Positions 37,734 through 46,218 of a DNA stretch of 64,000 nucleotides are shown here, in pieces (position 1 is the stretch's first letter; each line of letters opens with the position of its first letter). The DNA is from Sandaracinaceae bacterium (GTDB lineage: Bacteria; Myxococcota_A; Polyangia; Polyangiales; Houyiibacteriaceae): positions 248,001 to 312,000 of the forward strand of contig JACKEI010000001.1 of NCBI GenBank assembly GCA_020633075.1. The letters run 5' to 3'. The notes beneath the pieces were generated by a model that was not told where the DNA came from, searched no databases, and saw only the letters and a list, made by a program, of their open reading frames with translations. Position numbers and translations under genes: made by a program.

Positions 37734-37773
37734 CACAACGTGGGCGGACCCGTCGCGGGTCCGCTACGTTGTG
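37734..37773. repeat. Large inverted repeat (hairpin) before the DUF2845 gene
   Basis: Arms CACAACG (37734-37740) and GCGGACCCG (37744-37752) pair with CGGGTCCGC (37756-37764) and CGTTGTG (37767-37773), 16 pairs in total with a 3-base loop and one small internal loop. There is no T-run on the plus strand. It could end the preceding transcript, or act as a 5' mRNA structure for the next gene, whose ATG is 13 bases away. Confidence 0.6.
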
Positions 37774-37786
37774 GGCTGGAGGCCCC

Positions 37787-38131
37787 ATGCGATTCTTGTT
37801 CACTACCCTGGCAGCGCTGGCGATGTTCCTGACGATTGACGCGAGCCCTGCCCAGGCCATGCGCTGCGGCACCCGCCTGGTGCGCGAGGGCGACACCCCG
37901 AGCCAGGTGCGTGAGCGCTGCGGCGACCCGTCCGACGTGATCACCACGACCGAGACCCGCACCCGCACCGTGCACCGCCGCGTAGCGGGCGTCATCGTGT
38001 CGGACACCATCAGCGTCGAGGTTCGTATCCAGCAGTGGACCTACAACTTCGGACCGCAGCGCTTCATGCGACGCTTGGTCTTCGAAGACGGCCTGCTGGT
38101 CGAGATCGAGGAGCTGGGTCGCGGGGACTGA
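37787..38131 (+). CDS. DUF2845-like small secreted protein
   Basis: A 114-residue protein with a signal peptide (residues 1-24, ending AQA). The mature part begins MRCGTRLVREGDTPSQVRERCG, followed by WTYNFGPQRFMRRLVFEDGLL, which matches the DUF2845 pattern of small periplasmic proteins with a CG...CG Cys pair. Family function is unknown. GGAGG lies five bases before ATG 37787. It shares an upstream region with the large hairpin at 37734-37773. It is convergent with cimA (31 bp between stops). Confidence 0.75.
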   Translation: MRFLFTTLAALAMFLTIDASPAQAMRCGTRLVREGDTPSQVRERCGDPSDVITTTETRTRTVHRRVAGVIVSDTISVEVRIQQWTYNFGPQRFMRRLVFEDGLLVEIEELGRGD

Positions 38132-38162
38132 GCGCGCCTGCCGGACTGCGCCCTTCCGCGCC

Positions 38163-39773
38163 CTACGCCTCGTCGTCGAGCTTGTGCCCGGTCTCGAGCC
38201 GGATGGCGTACTCGAGGCTGTCCACCAGCGCGAGCAGTGAGGCCTCGATGATGTTCGTGGAAGCGCCCACGGTGCTCCACGACTCGTCGTGGCTGCGGCT
38301 GTCGATCAGCACGCGGACCGTGGCGCTGGTGCCGTTCTTGCCGTCCAGGATGCGCACCTTGTAGTCGCTCAGGTGCACGTCGGCCACCGCCGGATAGGTC
38401 GCGCGGATGGCCTTGCGGATGGCCTGGTCGAGCGCGCTGACCGGCCCGTTGCCTTCGCCGGCCGTGTGCACGACCTCTCCGTGCACACGCAGCTTCACGG
38501 TGGCCTCCGAGAACATCTCGCTGCCGACGCGCCTGCCCACGGAGGTCTGGAATTCGAGCACCTCGAAGGGGGCCTCGTAGCTCGCCTCGCTGCGCGCCAT
38601 GAGCAGCGCCACGGAGGCCTCGGCAGCCTCGTAGGCAAAGCCCTGCGCCTCGGCGCGCTTGATCTGCTCGAGGACGGCGGCGCCCTCTACCGAGCTCACG
38701 CTGACGCCGAGCTCTTCGGCCTTGCTCAGCACGTTGGCGCGGCCGGAGAGCTCGCTCACCACCACGCGGCACTCGTTGCCCACCAGCTCCGGCTCCACGT
38801 GCTGGTAGCTGGCCGGGTAGCGGCGGATGGCCGCGACGTGCACGCCGCCCTTGTGCGCGAAGGCGCTGCGGCCCACGTAGGCCGCGTGCTCGTTGGCCGG
38901 GACGTTGGCCACCTCGGCGACGAAGTGCGCGAGGTCGTAGAGCTCCGTCAGGCGACCGTCCGGCAGGCAGCGCATGCCCAGCTTGAGCTCCACGTCCGGC
39001 ACGATGGCGCACAGGTTGGCGTTCCCGCAGCGCTCCCCGTAGCCGTTGATGGTGCCCTGCACGTGCCGCGCGCCCGCGCGGATGGCCGAGAGCGAGTTGG
39101 CCACGCCGCAGCCACCGTCGTCGTGCATGTGGGCGCCCAGCTCCACGTCCGGGCCCAGCTCGGCCCGCACGGCGCGCACGATCTCGTCCACCTCCCAGGG
39201 CATGGAGCCGCCGTTGGTGTCGCACAGGATGAGCGTGCTGGCGCCGCCCCGCTGCGCCGCTCGCAGCGTGGCCAGCGCGTAGCCCGCGTCCGCCTTGTAG
39301 CCGTCGAAGAAGTGCTCGGCGTCGTAGAGGGCCACGCGCCCCGCGTTCACCAGGTACCGCAGGCTGTCCTCGATCATCTCGAGGTTGATGTCCAGGGTGG
39401 TGCGCAGGATGTCGGTGACGTGCAGGTTCCAGGTCTTGCCGAAGATGGTGCAGACGGGCGTCTGCGCGTCCACCAGCTTCTGGAGCTGCGGGTCCTCGCC
39501 GGCGCCCATCACGGCGCGGCGGGTGCTGCCGAAGGCCGCGATGCGCGCGTGCCGCCACTCCATGTCCTTCGCGCGCTCGAAGAACTCCACGTCCTTCGGG
39601 TTGCTGCCGGGCCAGCCGCCCTCGATGAACGACACCCCGAAGGCGTCCAAGCGCTCCGCGATCTTGATCTTGTCGTCGCACGACAGGCTCATGCCCTCGC
39701 CCTGCGTGCCATCACGCAGGGTCGTGTCGTAGACGTGCACCAGGGGCGTGCGGGGGCTCGCGGCGTCGCTCAT
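38163..39773 (-). CDS. cimA: (R)-citramalate synthase
   Basis: A 536-residue enzyme that condenses acetyl-CoA and pyruvate to citramalate, opening the threonine-independent route to 2-oxobutyrate for isoleucine. The HMGL-like barrel has YDTTLRDGTQGEGMSLS, GVSFIEGGWPGSNPKD, CTIFGKTW, LCDTNGG, HMHDDGGCGVANSL and GTINGYGERCGNANL, and the second half has the LeuA dimer regulatory domain (VKLRVHGEVVHTAGEGNGPVSAL). EGGWPGSNPKD is typical of the CimA branch rather than LeuA. It is the last gene of the operon, 34 bp after leuD, which places isoleucine precursor supply under the same leader control as leucine synthesis. Confidence 0.9.
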   Translation of the reverse strand: MSDAASPRTPLVHVYDTTLRDGTQGEGMSLSCDDKIKIAERLDAFGVSFIEGGWPGSNPKDVEFFERAKDMEWRHARIAAFGSTRRAVMGAGEDPQLQKLVDAQTPVCTIFGKTWNLHVTDILRTTLDINLEMIEDSLRYLVNAGRVALYDAEHFFDGYKADAGYALATLRAAQRGGASTLILCDTNGGSMPWEVDEIVRAVRAELGPDVELGAHMHDDGGCGVANSLSAIRAGARHVQGTINGYGERCGNANLCAIVPDVELKLGMRCLPDGRLTELYDLAHFVAEVANVPANEHAAYVGRSAFAHKGGVHVAAIRRYPASYQHVEPELVGNECRVVVSELSGRANVLSKAEELGVSVSSVEGAAVLEQIKRAEAQGFAYEAAEASVALLMARSEASYEAPFEVLEFQTSVGRRVGSEMFSEATVKLRVHGEVVHTAGEGNGPVSALDQAIRKAIRATYPAVADVHLSDYKVRILDGKNGTSATVRVLIDSRSHDESWSTVGASTNIIEASLLALVDSLEYAIRLETGHKLDDEA

Positions 39774-39807
39774 CGTTGTGGGCCTTCGGCTCGGTCTCGG
39801 GCGCGGG

Positions 39808-40395
39808 TCAGGGGCGGGACTGCTCGTACTTCGTGATCTGGTCCTCGAAGCTCAGGATGTAGCCCAGCTGGTCGATGCCGTTCAGCAGGCAGTGCTTGGC
39901 GAACCCGTCGACGGGGAACTCCACCTTCGTGCCGTCCGGCAGGGTGAGCGTCTGCGACTGGAGGTCGATCTGGACCTTGGCCGAGCGGTCCGCCGTGACG
40001 GTCGCCATGAGCTGCTTGTGCACGGCCTTGCTCACCTCGATGGGCAGGAGGCCGTTCTTGAGCGAGTTGCTCTTGAAGATGTCCGCGAAGCTGGTGCTGA
40101 TGATGGCGCGCAGACCCCACCCGACCAGCGCCCAGGGGGCGTGCTCGCGCGAGCTGCCGCAGCCGAAGTTGTCGCCGGCCAGGAGCACGGAGGCCCCCTG
40201 GCTGGCGGGCTCGTTCAGCACGAAGTCGGGCTTGTCGCTGCCGTCGGGTAGGTAGCGCCAGTCGCAGAACAGGCTGGCCCCCAGGCCGTCCTTGTCGGTG
40301 ACCTTGAGGAAGCGGGCGGGGATGATCTGGTCGGTGTCGACGTTCTCGGCGGGGAGGGGGACGACGTGGGACTCGAGGGTCGTGAACTTGGCCAT
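39808..40395 (-). CDS. leuD: 3-isopropylmalate/citramalate dehydratase, small subunit
   Basis: A 195-residue swivel-domain subunit. It has NVDTDQIIPARFLK, LAGDNFGCGSSREHAPWAL and GWGLRAIISTSFADIFKSNSLKNGLLPI, matching E. coli LeuD in length and motifs. With LeuC it isomerises 2-isopropylmalate and probably also citramalate to 2-methylmalate-type intermediates in the CimA route. It lies 101 bp after leuC, a gap holding a 16-bp tandem repeat, and 34 bp before cimA. Confidence 0.94.
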   Translation of the reverse strand: MAKFTTLESHVVPLPAENVDTDQIIPARFLKVTDKDGLGASLFCDWRYLPDGSDKPDFVLNEPASQGASVLLAGDNFGCGSSREHAPWALVGWGLRAIISTSFADIFKSNSLKNGLLPIEVSKAVHKQLMATVTADRSAKVQIDLQSQTLTLPDGTKVEFPVDGFAKHCLLNGIDQLGYILSFEDQITKYEQSRP

Positions 40396-40445
40396 GATGG
40401 TCTGTGGCTTTCAGTCGAAGTGACGGATGGAAGTGAGGGGCGAGA

Positions 40446-40493
40446 GGCTCGGGAGCAGAACGGCTCGGGAGCAGAGCGGCTCCGGAGCTCGGC
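40446..40493. repeat. Three tandem 16-bp units between leuC and leuD
   Basis: Units begin at 40446, 40462 and 40478: GGCTCGGGAGCAGAAC, GGCTCGGGAGCAGAGC and GGCTCCGGAGCTCGGC, with a partial fourth (GGCTC) running into the leuC stop. The first two differ at one base. The repeat makes up half of the leuC-leuD spacer and may be hypervariable or structural in the mRNA. Confidence 0.8.
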
Positions 40494-40496
40494 GGC

Positions 40497-41909
40497 TCAG
40501 CCCAGGAGCTCGCGCACGTCCGTGACCTTGCCGGTGACGGCGGCCGCGGCGGCGGTGAGCGGCGAGGCCAGGATGGTGCGACCACCCTTGCCCTGACGGC
40601 CCTCGAAGTTGCGGTTGCTCGTGCTCACGGCGTACTGCCCGGGCTCGAGGTTGTCGCCGTTCATGGCGATGCACATGGAGCAGCCGGGCTCGCGCCACTC
40701 GGCCCCGGCCTCGACGAAGATCTTGTCCAGGCCCTCGGACTCGGCCAGCTTCTTGATGTCGTGCGAGCCGGGCACCACCAGCGTGCGCACGCCCTGCACC
40801 TTGCGGCCCTTGAAGACGCTCGCCGCGGCGCGCAGGTCCTCGATGCGCGAGTTGGTGCACGAGCCGATGAAGACCACGTCCACCTTGTGCCCCAGCAGGG
40901 ACTCGCCCGGCGTGATGCCCATGTACTCCATGGCCTTCTCGTAGGCGGCCCGCTCACTGCCCTCGAAGGCGCTCGCGAGCGGGGTGCTGTCGGTCACGCC
41001 CATGCCCATGCCGGGGTTGGTGCCGTAGGTGATCATCGGCGTCAGCGACGACGCGTCGATCTCCACGAGGCGGTCGTAGGTGGCGCCCTCGTCCGTGGGC
41101 AGCTGCTTCCAGCGGGCCACGGCGGCGTCCCAGTCCGCGCCCTTCGGAGCGAACTCACGGCCCTTGATGAACTCGAAGGTCTTCTCGTCGGGGGCGATCA
41201 TGCCCGCGCGCGCGCCGGCCTCGATGCTCATGTTGCAGACCGTCATGCGGCCCTGCATGGACAGCTCGCGGATGGCGCTGCCCGTGTACTCGATGACGTA
41301 GCCCGTCGCGCCGCCGGTGCCGATCTTGGCGCACAGCGCGAGGATGATGTCCTTGGCCGTCACGCCTTCGGCCAGCGTGCCCTCGACGCGCACTTCCAGG
41401 GTCTTGGGGCGCGTCTGCAGCAAGCACTGCGACGCGAGCACGTGCTCCACCTCGCTCGTGCCGATGCCGAACGCCAGCGCACCGAAGGCGCCGTGCGTGG
41501 ACGTGTGGCTGTCGCCGCACACGATGGTCTTGCCCGGCTGCGTTAGGCCGCGCTCGGGGCCGACCACGTGCACGATGCCGTTCTTGAGGTTCCCCATCCC
41601 GTAGAGGGTGATGCCGAACTCCTCACAGTTCGCGGTCAGCATGTCCAGCTGCGCGCTCGCCTGCGCGTCGATGACCTTCAGCTTCTTCGGGTCGGTCGGC
41701 GTGCTGTGGTCCATCGTCGCGAGGGTGTTCTCGGGGCGACGCACCTTGAGCCCGCGCTCGCGCAGCCCGGTGAAGGCCTGCGGCGAGGTGACCTCGTGGA
41801 TGAGGTGCAGGTCGATGTAGAGCACCGCGGGGCGGCCCTCTTCCTCGGCGACCACGTGCTGTTCCCAGACCTTCTCGAACAAGGTCTTTGGCTGCTTCTG
41901 ACTGGACAT
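40497..41909 (-). CDS. leuC: 3-isopropylmalate dehydratase, large subunit
   Basis: A 470-residue [4Fe-4S] aconitase-superfamily hydro-lyase. It shows FEKVWEQHVV, YIDLHLIHEVTSPQAF, CGDSHTSTHGAFGALAFGIGTSE-type block, and cluster ligands Cys351 (IGSCTNSRIEDL), Cys410 and Cys413 (CSMC). Length and motifs match the E. coli enzyme. It works with LeuD in leucine biosynthesis, converting 2- to 3-isopropylmalate. It follows leuA by 38 bp in the operon. No leuB is present, so that step is encoded elsewhere. Confidence 0.95.
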   Translation of the reverse strand: MSSQKQPKTLFEKVWEQHVVAEEEGRPAVLYIDLHLIHEVTSPQAFTGLRERGLKVRRPENTLATMDHSTPTDPKKLKVIDAQASAQLDMLTANCEEFGITLYGMGNLKNGIVHVVGPERGLTQPGKTIVCGDSHTSTHGAFGALAFGIGTSEVEHVLASQCLLQTRPKTLEVRVEGTLAEGVTAKDIILALCAKIGTGGATGYVIEYTGSAIRELSMQGRMTVCNMSIEAGARAGMIAPDEKTFEFIKGREFAPKGADWDAAVARWKQLPTDEGATYDRLVEIDASSLTPMITYGTNPGMGMGVTDSTPLASAFEGSERAAYEKAMEYMGITPGESLLGHKVDVVFIGSCTNSRIEDLRAAASVFKGRKVQGVRTLVVPGSHDIKKLAESEGLDKIFVEAGAEWREPGCSMCIAMNGDNLEPGQYAVSTSNRNFEGRQGKGGRTILASPLTAAAAAVTGKVTDVRELLG

Positions 41910-41947
41910 CTTCGTTTCTCTTCTCGTCGGTGGGGGACGGCTGGCCT

Positions 41948-43600
41948 TCAGGCCGAGGCTTGGGTGTCGGCATCCGCGTCGCGCGCGGTGCGGTTTTGCT
42001 GAACGGAGAGCAGGCGGTTGAGCGACGCCAGGTAGGCCTTGGCGCTGGCTACGATGACGTCGGTGTGCGCCCCGTGACCGTGGTAGACGCGCGCGCGGCT
42101 GCCTCCGCTCTGCGGGTTGATGCGGCTCTCGTCGCTCTCGACGGGCTCGTCGTCCCAGCGGACGCGCACGTTCACTTCACCCAGCGCGTCGATGCCCCGC
42201 GTCACGGACTGGACGCTGTACTCGAGCAGGGTGACCGGCAGGTTCACCACCTGCTGGATGGCCATGTACACGGCGTCCACGGGGCCGGTGCCCACGGTGG
42301 ACACGGTGCGCAGCTCGCCGTCGGGGCACTGCAGGCGCACGGTGGCGGTGGGCATGCCCGTGCCGCAGGTGACCTGCAGCGCGTCCAGGCGGTACAGCTC
42401 TTCCGGCTGGTAGAGCTCGTCACTCACGAGCGCCAGGAGGTCCGCGTCCGTGATGTGCTTCTTCTTGTCCGCGACGTCCTTGAAGCGCGTGAAGGCCTTG
42501 TGCAGCTCCGCGCCGATCAAGGGGTAGCCCAGCTCCGCGAGGCGGTTGGCGAAGGCGGCGCGCCCCGAGTGCTTGCCCAGCACGAGCAGGCTCTGGCTGG
42601 CGCCCACCGTCTCGGGCCGCATGATCTCGTAGGTCTCCTGGTTCTTGAGCATCCCGTCTTGGTGGATGCCCGCCTCGTGCGCGAAGGCGTTGGCGCCCAC
42701 GATGGCCTTGTTGGGCTGCACGGACATGCCAGTGACCTTGCTGACCAGGCGGCTGATGCGCGTGAGCTGCGTGCTGTCCACGCTGGTGTTCAGCTTGAAG
42801 TGGTCGTTGCGCACCTTGAGCGCCATCACCACCTCTTCGAGCGAAGCGTTGCCGGCGCGCTCCCCGATGCCGTTGACGGCCACCTCCACCTGACGGGCGC
42901 CGTTCTGGACGGCGGCCAGGCTGTTGGCCACGGCGAGGCCCAGGTCGTTGTGGCAGTGCACGCTGATGATGGCCCGCTCCACGCCGACGACGTTCTCGCG
43001 GATGAGCGCGATGCGGCGGCCGAACTCGTCGGGCGTGGTGTAGCCCACCGTGTCGGGGATGTTGATGGTGGTGGCGCCTGCCTCGATGGCGGCCTGGATG
43101 GCCTCGTAGAGGAAGTCCATCTCGGTGCGGCCGGCGTCCTCCGGGCTGAACTCGATGTCCGCACAGAGCGTCCGCGCGTAACCCACCATCTCCGTGATGC
43201 GCTCCAGCACCTCGGCCTTGGACATGCGCAGCTTGTGCTCGCGGTGGATGGGCGAGGTGGCCAGGAAGGTGTGGATGCGCGGGTGCTGCGCGGGCGACAC
43301 GGCCTCCCAGGCCTTGTCGATGTCGCCCTTCGCGGCGCGAGCCAGCGAGCAGATGCGTGGCGGCTCGGCCACGGGCCGGCCCTCGATGGCCAGCACGCCC
43401 ACGCTCGCGGCGATGCCCTGGACGGCCTTGAGGTCGTCCGGGGAGGCCGCCGCGAAGCCCGCCTCGATCACGTCCACACCTAGTCGACTCAGCGTCTTGG
43501 CGACCTCGAGCTTCTCGCTGCTCGTCATGGTCGCTCCCGGGGACTGCTCCCCGTCGCGCAAGGTGGTGTCGAAGATGCGTACGTGGTCGGACTGGGACAT
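41948..43600 (-). CDS. leuA: 2-isopropylmalate synthase
   Basis: A 550-residue enzyme of the first committed step of leucine synthesis: acetyl-CoA plus 2-oxoisovalerate to 2-isopropylmalate. The catalytic barrel has FDTTLRDGEQSPGATM, VIEAGFAAASPDD, IHTFLATSPIHREHKL, NIPDTVGYTTPDEF, SVHCHNDLGLAVANSLAAV and NGIGERAGNASLEE. HEAGIHQDGMLKN and GKHSGRAAF follow, then the LeuA regulatory domain for leucine feedback. ATG 43600 is the family start; the open frame extends further upstream only through ilvN in another frame. AGGAG lies 11 bases upstream. Spacing to ilvN is 29 bp. Confidence 0.95.
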   Translation of the reverse strand: MSQSDHVRIFDTTLRDGEQSPGATMTSSEKLEVAKTLSRLGVDVIEAGFAAASPDDLKAVQGIAASVGVLAIEGRPVAEPPRICSLARAAKGDIDKAWEAVSPAQHPRIHTFLATSPIHREHKLRMSKAEVLERITEMVGYARTLCADIEFSPEDAGRTEMDFLYEAIQAAIEAGATTINIPDTVGYTTPDEFGRRIALIRENVVGVERAIISVHCHNDLGLAVANSLAAVQNGARQVEVAVNGIGERAGNASLEEVVMALKVRNDHFKLNTSVDSTQLTRISRLVSKVTGMSVQPNKAIVGANAFAHEAGIHQDGMLKNQETYEIMRPETVGASQSLLVLGKHSGRAAFANRLAELGYPLIGAELHKAFTRFKDVADKKKHITDADLLALVSDELYQPEELYRLDALQVTCGTGMPTATVRLQCPDGELRTVSTVGTGPVDAVYMAIQQVVNLPVTLLEYSVQSVTRGIDALGEVNVRVRWDDEPVESDESRINPQSGGSRARVYHGHGAHTDVIVASAKAYLASLNRLLSVQQNRTARDADADTQASA

Positions 43601-43629
43601 GGTGGAGGGGGCTCCTGTTTCCCCCGGGA

Positions 43630-44175
43630 CTACTCTGCTGCGCGTACGGGTCGCGCGTTGACGGTGGGGTGGCCTGGGCGTGGGGCGACGGACCCGCGCA
43701 TCATGGAGATGGTGCCGGTCTGGACCATCTCCTCGACGCCGAAGGGCGCGAGCACGGCCAAGAACGCGTCGATGCGCGTCTGCGAGTCCGTGATCTCGAA
43801 GGTGATGGTGTCCGTGGACATGTCGGCCGTGCGCGCGCGGAAGACCTCGGCCACCTGCAAGAGCTCCGTGCGGCGCGCGGGCGGCGCCGCGACCTTGATG
43901 AGCGCCAGCGCGATGTCCACGCTGGGCAGGTCCGTGATGTCGTCCACCCACAGCACGTTGACGAGCTTGTAGAGGTTGGACTCGATGCGCTTCGCTTTGT
44001 CCACGTCGGACTCGATGACGATGGTCATGCGCGACACACCGGACTCGTTGGTGTTGCCCACGTTCAACGAGTGGATGTTGAAGTTTCGTCGACGAAAGAG
44101 AGACGAGACGCGGTTGAGGACACCGGGCTTGTCTTCGACGTACACGACGAACGTGCGGTAGCTCGCTTCGCTCAT
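43630..44175 (-). CDS. ilvN: Acetolactate synthase, regulatory (small) subunit
   Basis: A 181-residue ACT-domain protein that binds valine and activates the catalytic subunit. The N-terminal ACT domain reads FVVYVEDKPGVLNRVSSLFRRRNFNI and HSLNVGNTNESGVSRMTIVI; the C-terminal part has RTELLQVAEVFRAR and VDITSS-like ITDSQTRIDAFLAVLAPFGVEE. Length is close to IlvH of E. coli. Its ATG lies one base beyond the ilvB stop, so translation is coupled. Confidence 0.94.
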   Translation of the reverse strand: MSEASYRTFVVYVEDKPGVLNRVSSLFRRRNFNIHSLNVGNTNESGVSRMTIVIESDVDKAKRIESNLYKLVNVLWVDDITDLPSVDIALALIKVAAPPARRTELLQVAEVFRARTADMSTDTITFEITDSQTRIDAFLAVLAPFGVEEMVQTGTISMMRGSVAPRPGHPTVNARPVRAAE

Positions 44176-44176
44176 T

Positions 44177-45934
44177 TCAGTCGTCCTTCCCGGTCTCGTA
44201 GATCGGGTTGTGCTGGCCGGGCTTCTCCCGGCGAATCATGTCACCCAGGTCGGCGCCGGCGGGAACCATGGGGTAGACCGCGTCCACCTGCTCCACGACG
44301 AACTCCACCACGCAGGTGCCGGGGTGCGCCTGCGCGTCGCGCACGGCCGCCTCGACCTCCTCGCGCTTCGTCACGCGGATGCCCTTCGCGCCGCAGGCCT
44401 CGGCCAGCATGACGAAGTTGGGGCTGATCATGGGCGTCGAGACGTAGCGGCCGCCGTAGAAGAACTGCTGCCACTGGCGCACCATGCCGAGGTAGCCGTT
44501 GTTGATGATGGCCACGTTGACCTTGATGCCCTCCTGCAAGCAGGTGGTGAGCTCGGTCATGGTCATCTGGAAGCCGCCGTCGCCGACGACCACCCACACG
44601 TTCTCGTCGGGGCACGCGAACTTGGCGCCGATGGCCGCCGGCAGCGCGAAGCCCATGGTGCCGAGCCCACCCGAGGTGATCAGGCGGCGCGGGTAGTCGT
44701 GCTTGTAGTACTGCGCCTCCCACATCTGGTGCTGCCCGACGTCCGTGACCACCAAGGCCTTGCCCTGGGTGTAGCGGTAGAGGTCGTGGATGACGTGCGC
44801 GGCGAAGAGCTTACCGTTGTCCGGCATGTCCTTGATGTCGCGCACGGCGGAGTCCCCGCGCATCTCGTCGATGTGGGCCAGCCACTCGGGGCGCTCGGTC
44901 TTGGTGACCCGCGGCAGCAACTGCGACAGCACGTCCTTGGCGTCGCCCACGAGGGGCAGGTCGACGCGCACGTTCTTGTTGATCTCGGCCGGGTCCAGCT
45001 CGATGTGGATCTTGCGGGCCTTGCGCGCGTAGGTGGCCAGGTTGCCGGTGACGCGGTCGTCGAAGCGCATGCCGACGGCGATGATGAGGTCCGCGTCCTG
45101 GATGGCCGTGTTGACCCAGGACTCGCCGTGCATGCCCATCATGCCGAGGTTGCGGGGGTGGGTCGCCGGGAAGCCGCCCAGGCCGAGCAGCGTCGCGGCC
45201 ACCGGGATGTCGGTCTTCTCCACGAACTGCCGGAACACGTCGCCGGCACCGGACATGACCACGCCCTGACCCGCGAACAGGATGGGGCGCTTCGCGTCGC
45301 GAATCATGCGCGCGGCCTGGTCCAGGTCGTCGTCGGCCGCGATGTACTCGGGGCGATAGCCCGGCAGCTCGATGGGCTCGGTGCCCCACTCGAACACGCA
45401 CGACGCCTGCTGCGCGTCCTTGGTGATGTCCACCAACACGGGGCCCGGACGACCGGAGCGCGCGATGTAGAAGGCCTCGCGGATGGTGTCGGCGATGTCC
45501 TCCGCGCGATCCACCAGGTAGTTGTGCTTGGTGACCGGCAGGGTGACGCCGGTCACGTCGGTCTCCTGGAAGGCGTCCGTGCCGATCAGGTGGCTGGGCA
45601 CCTGCCCGGTGATGGCCACGAAGGGGATGCTGTCCAACATGGCCGTGGCCAGGCCCGTGACGAGGTTGGTGGCGCCGGGGCCCGAGGTGGCGATGCACAC
45701 GCCCACTTCACCCGAGGCGCGCGCGTAGCCGTCCGCCATGTGCGCCGCGCCCTGCTCGTGGCGTGTGAGCACGTGGTGGATGGGGTACTGAATCATCGCG
45801 TCGTAGGCCGGCATGATGGCCCCGCCCGGGTACCCGAAGATGACCTTGACGCCCTCTCGTACGAGCGACTCCCAGATGATCTGGGCGCCGTTGAGGGTCG
45901 TTCCGGTTCGGTCGGGGAACTCGTTCTGAGACAT
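44177..45934 (-). CDS. ilvB: Acetolactate synthase, catalytic (large) subunit
   Basis: A 585-residue ThDP- and FAD-dependent enzyme forming acetolactate or acetohydroxybutyrate, the first shared step of valine and isoleucine synthesis. It has GVKVIFGYPGGAIMPAYDAM with the ThDP glutamate in LTRHEQGAAHMADGYARASG, TSGPGATNLVTGLATA, PVLVDITKD and the ThDP-binding GDGGFQMTMTELTT...NNGYLGMVRQWQ pattern. ATG 45934 has AGGA five bases upstream; a longer ATG at 45970 has weaker support. It heads the operon, about 70 bp after the attenuator terminator. Confidence 0.95.
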   Translation of the reverse strand: MSQNEFPDRTGTTLNGAQIIWESLVREGVKVIFGYPGGAIMPAYDAMIQYPIHHVLTRHEQGAAHMADGYARASGEVGVCIATSGPGATNLVTGLATAMLDSIPFVAITGQVPSHLIGTDAFQETDVTGVTLPVTKHNYLVDRAEDIADTIREAFYIARSGRPGPVLVDITKDAQQASCVFEWGTEPIELPGYRPEYIAADDDLDQAARMIRDAKRPILFAGQGVVMSGAGDVFRQFVEKTDIPVAATLLGLGGFPATHPRNLGMMGMHGESWVNTAIQDADLIIAVGMRFDDRVTGNLATYARKARKIHIELDPAEINKNVRVDLPLVGDAKDVLSQLLPRVTKTERPEWLAHIDEMRGDSAVRDIKDMPDNGKLFAAHVIHDLYRYTQGKALVVTDVGQHQMWEAQYYKHDYPRRLITSGGLGTMGFALPAAIGAKFACPDENVWVVVGDGGFQMTMTELTTCLQEGIKVNVAIINNGYLGMVRQWQQFFYGGRYVSTPMISPNFVMLAEACGAKGIRVTKREEVEAAVRDAQAHPGTCVVEFVVEQVDAVYPMVPAGADLGDMIRREKPGQHNPIYETGKDD

Positions 45935-46002
45935 GCTGGTCCTGTGTGCGGTGGGGGGGCTGAGTGACACGAGCGGTGAGCGTTGAGGTCCGTGTGCGGA
46001 TG

Positions 46003-46030
46003 AAAAAAAACCCTCGCGGGGGGGCGAGGG
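46003..46030 (-). terminator. ilv-leu attenuator (intrinsic terminator)
   Basis: On the minus strand CCCTCGC and GCGAGGG form a 7-bp perfect stem around a C-run loop, followed by eight T. The upstream leader has GGCGAGG at 46072-46078, inside codons 45-47 of the leader peptide, that can pair 7/7 with CCTCGCC of the terminator's 5' arm (46023-46029) as antiterminator. It lies 68 bp before ilvB. Confidence 0.87.
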
Positions 46031-46054
46031 TCATCAGGGGCGGGCCGTGGGGTG

Positions 46055-46210
46055 TCAGGCTTCCTGGTGGTCCTCGCCGAGGCGGCTGCCAATTAGCAGC
46101 AGGCCCCGGAGGCCAATAACGACGCCGAGCCCTACTACGACCTCACCGCGAACGCCAGCCACTGCCGCCTGGGCGGAGATGGGACGCGTGGTGAAGGAGG
46201 GGGCGGACAT
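46055..46210 (-). CDS. ilvL: Branched-chain amino acid leader peptide
   Basis: A 51-codon ORF. After a short N-terminal part (MSAPSFTTRPISAQAAVAG) comes a dense run of control codons: EVVVGLGVVIGLRGLLLIG holds five Val, five Leu and two Ile in 19 residues, followed by SRLGEDHQEA and stop. The stop lies 24 bases before the terminator stem. Stalling at Val, Leu or Ile codons would favour the antiterminator, matching the operon's products. The start is uncertain: ATG 46210 sits about two bases after the predicted transcription start and lacks a Shine-Dalgarno sequence; an internal GTG is an alternative. Confidence 0.8.
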   Translation of the reverse strand: MSAPSFTTRPISAQAAVAGVRGEVVVGLGVVIGLRGLLLIGSRLGEDHQEA

Positions 46211-46218
46211 CTGCGACG

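Noticed and set aside
43601..43951. N-terminal extension of leuA into ilvN
   Set aside because: LeuA family proteins begin at the MSQSDHVRIFDTT position, and the extension is out-of-frame ilvN sequence.
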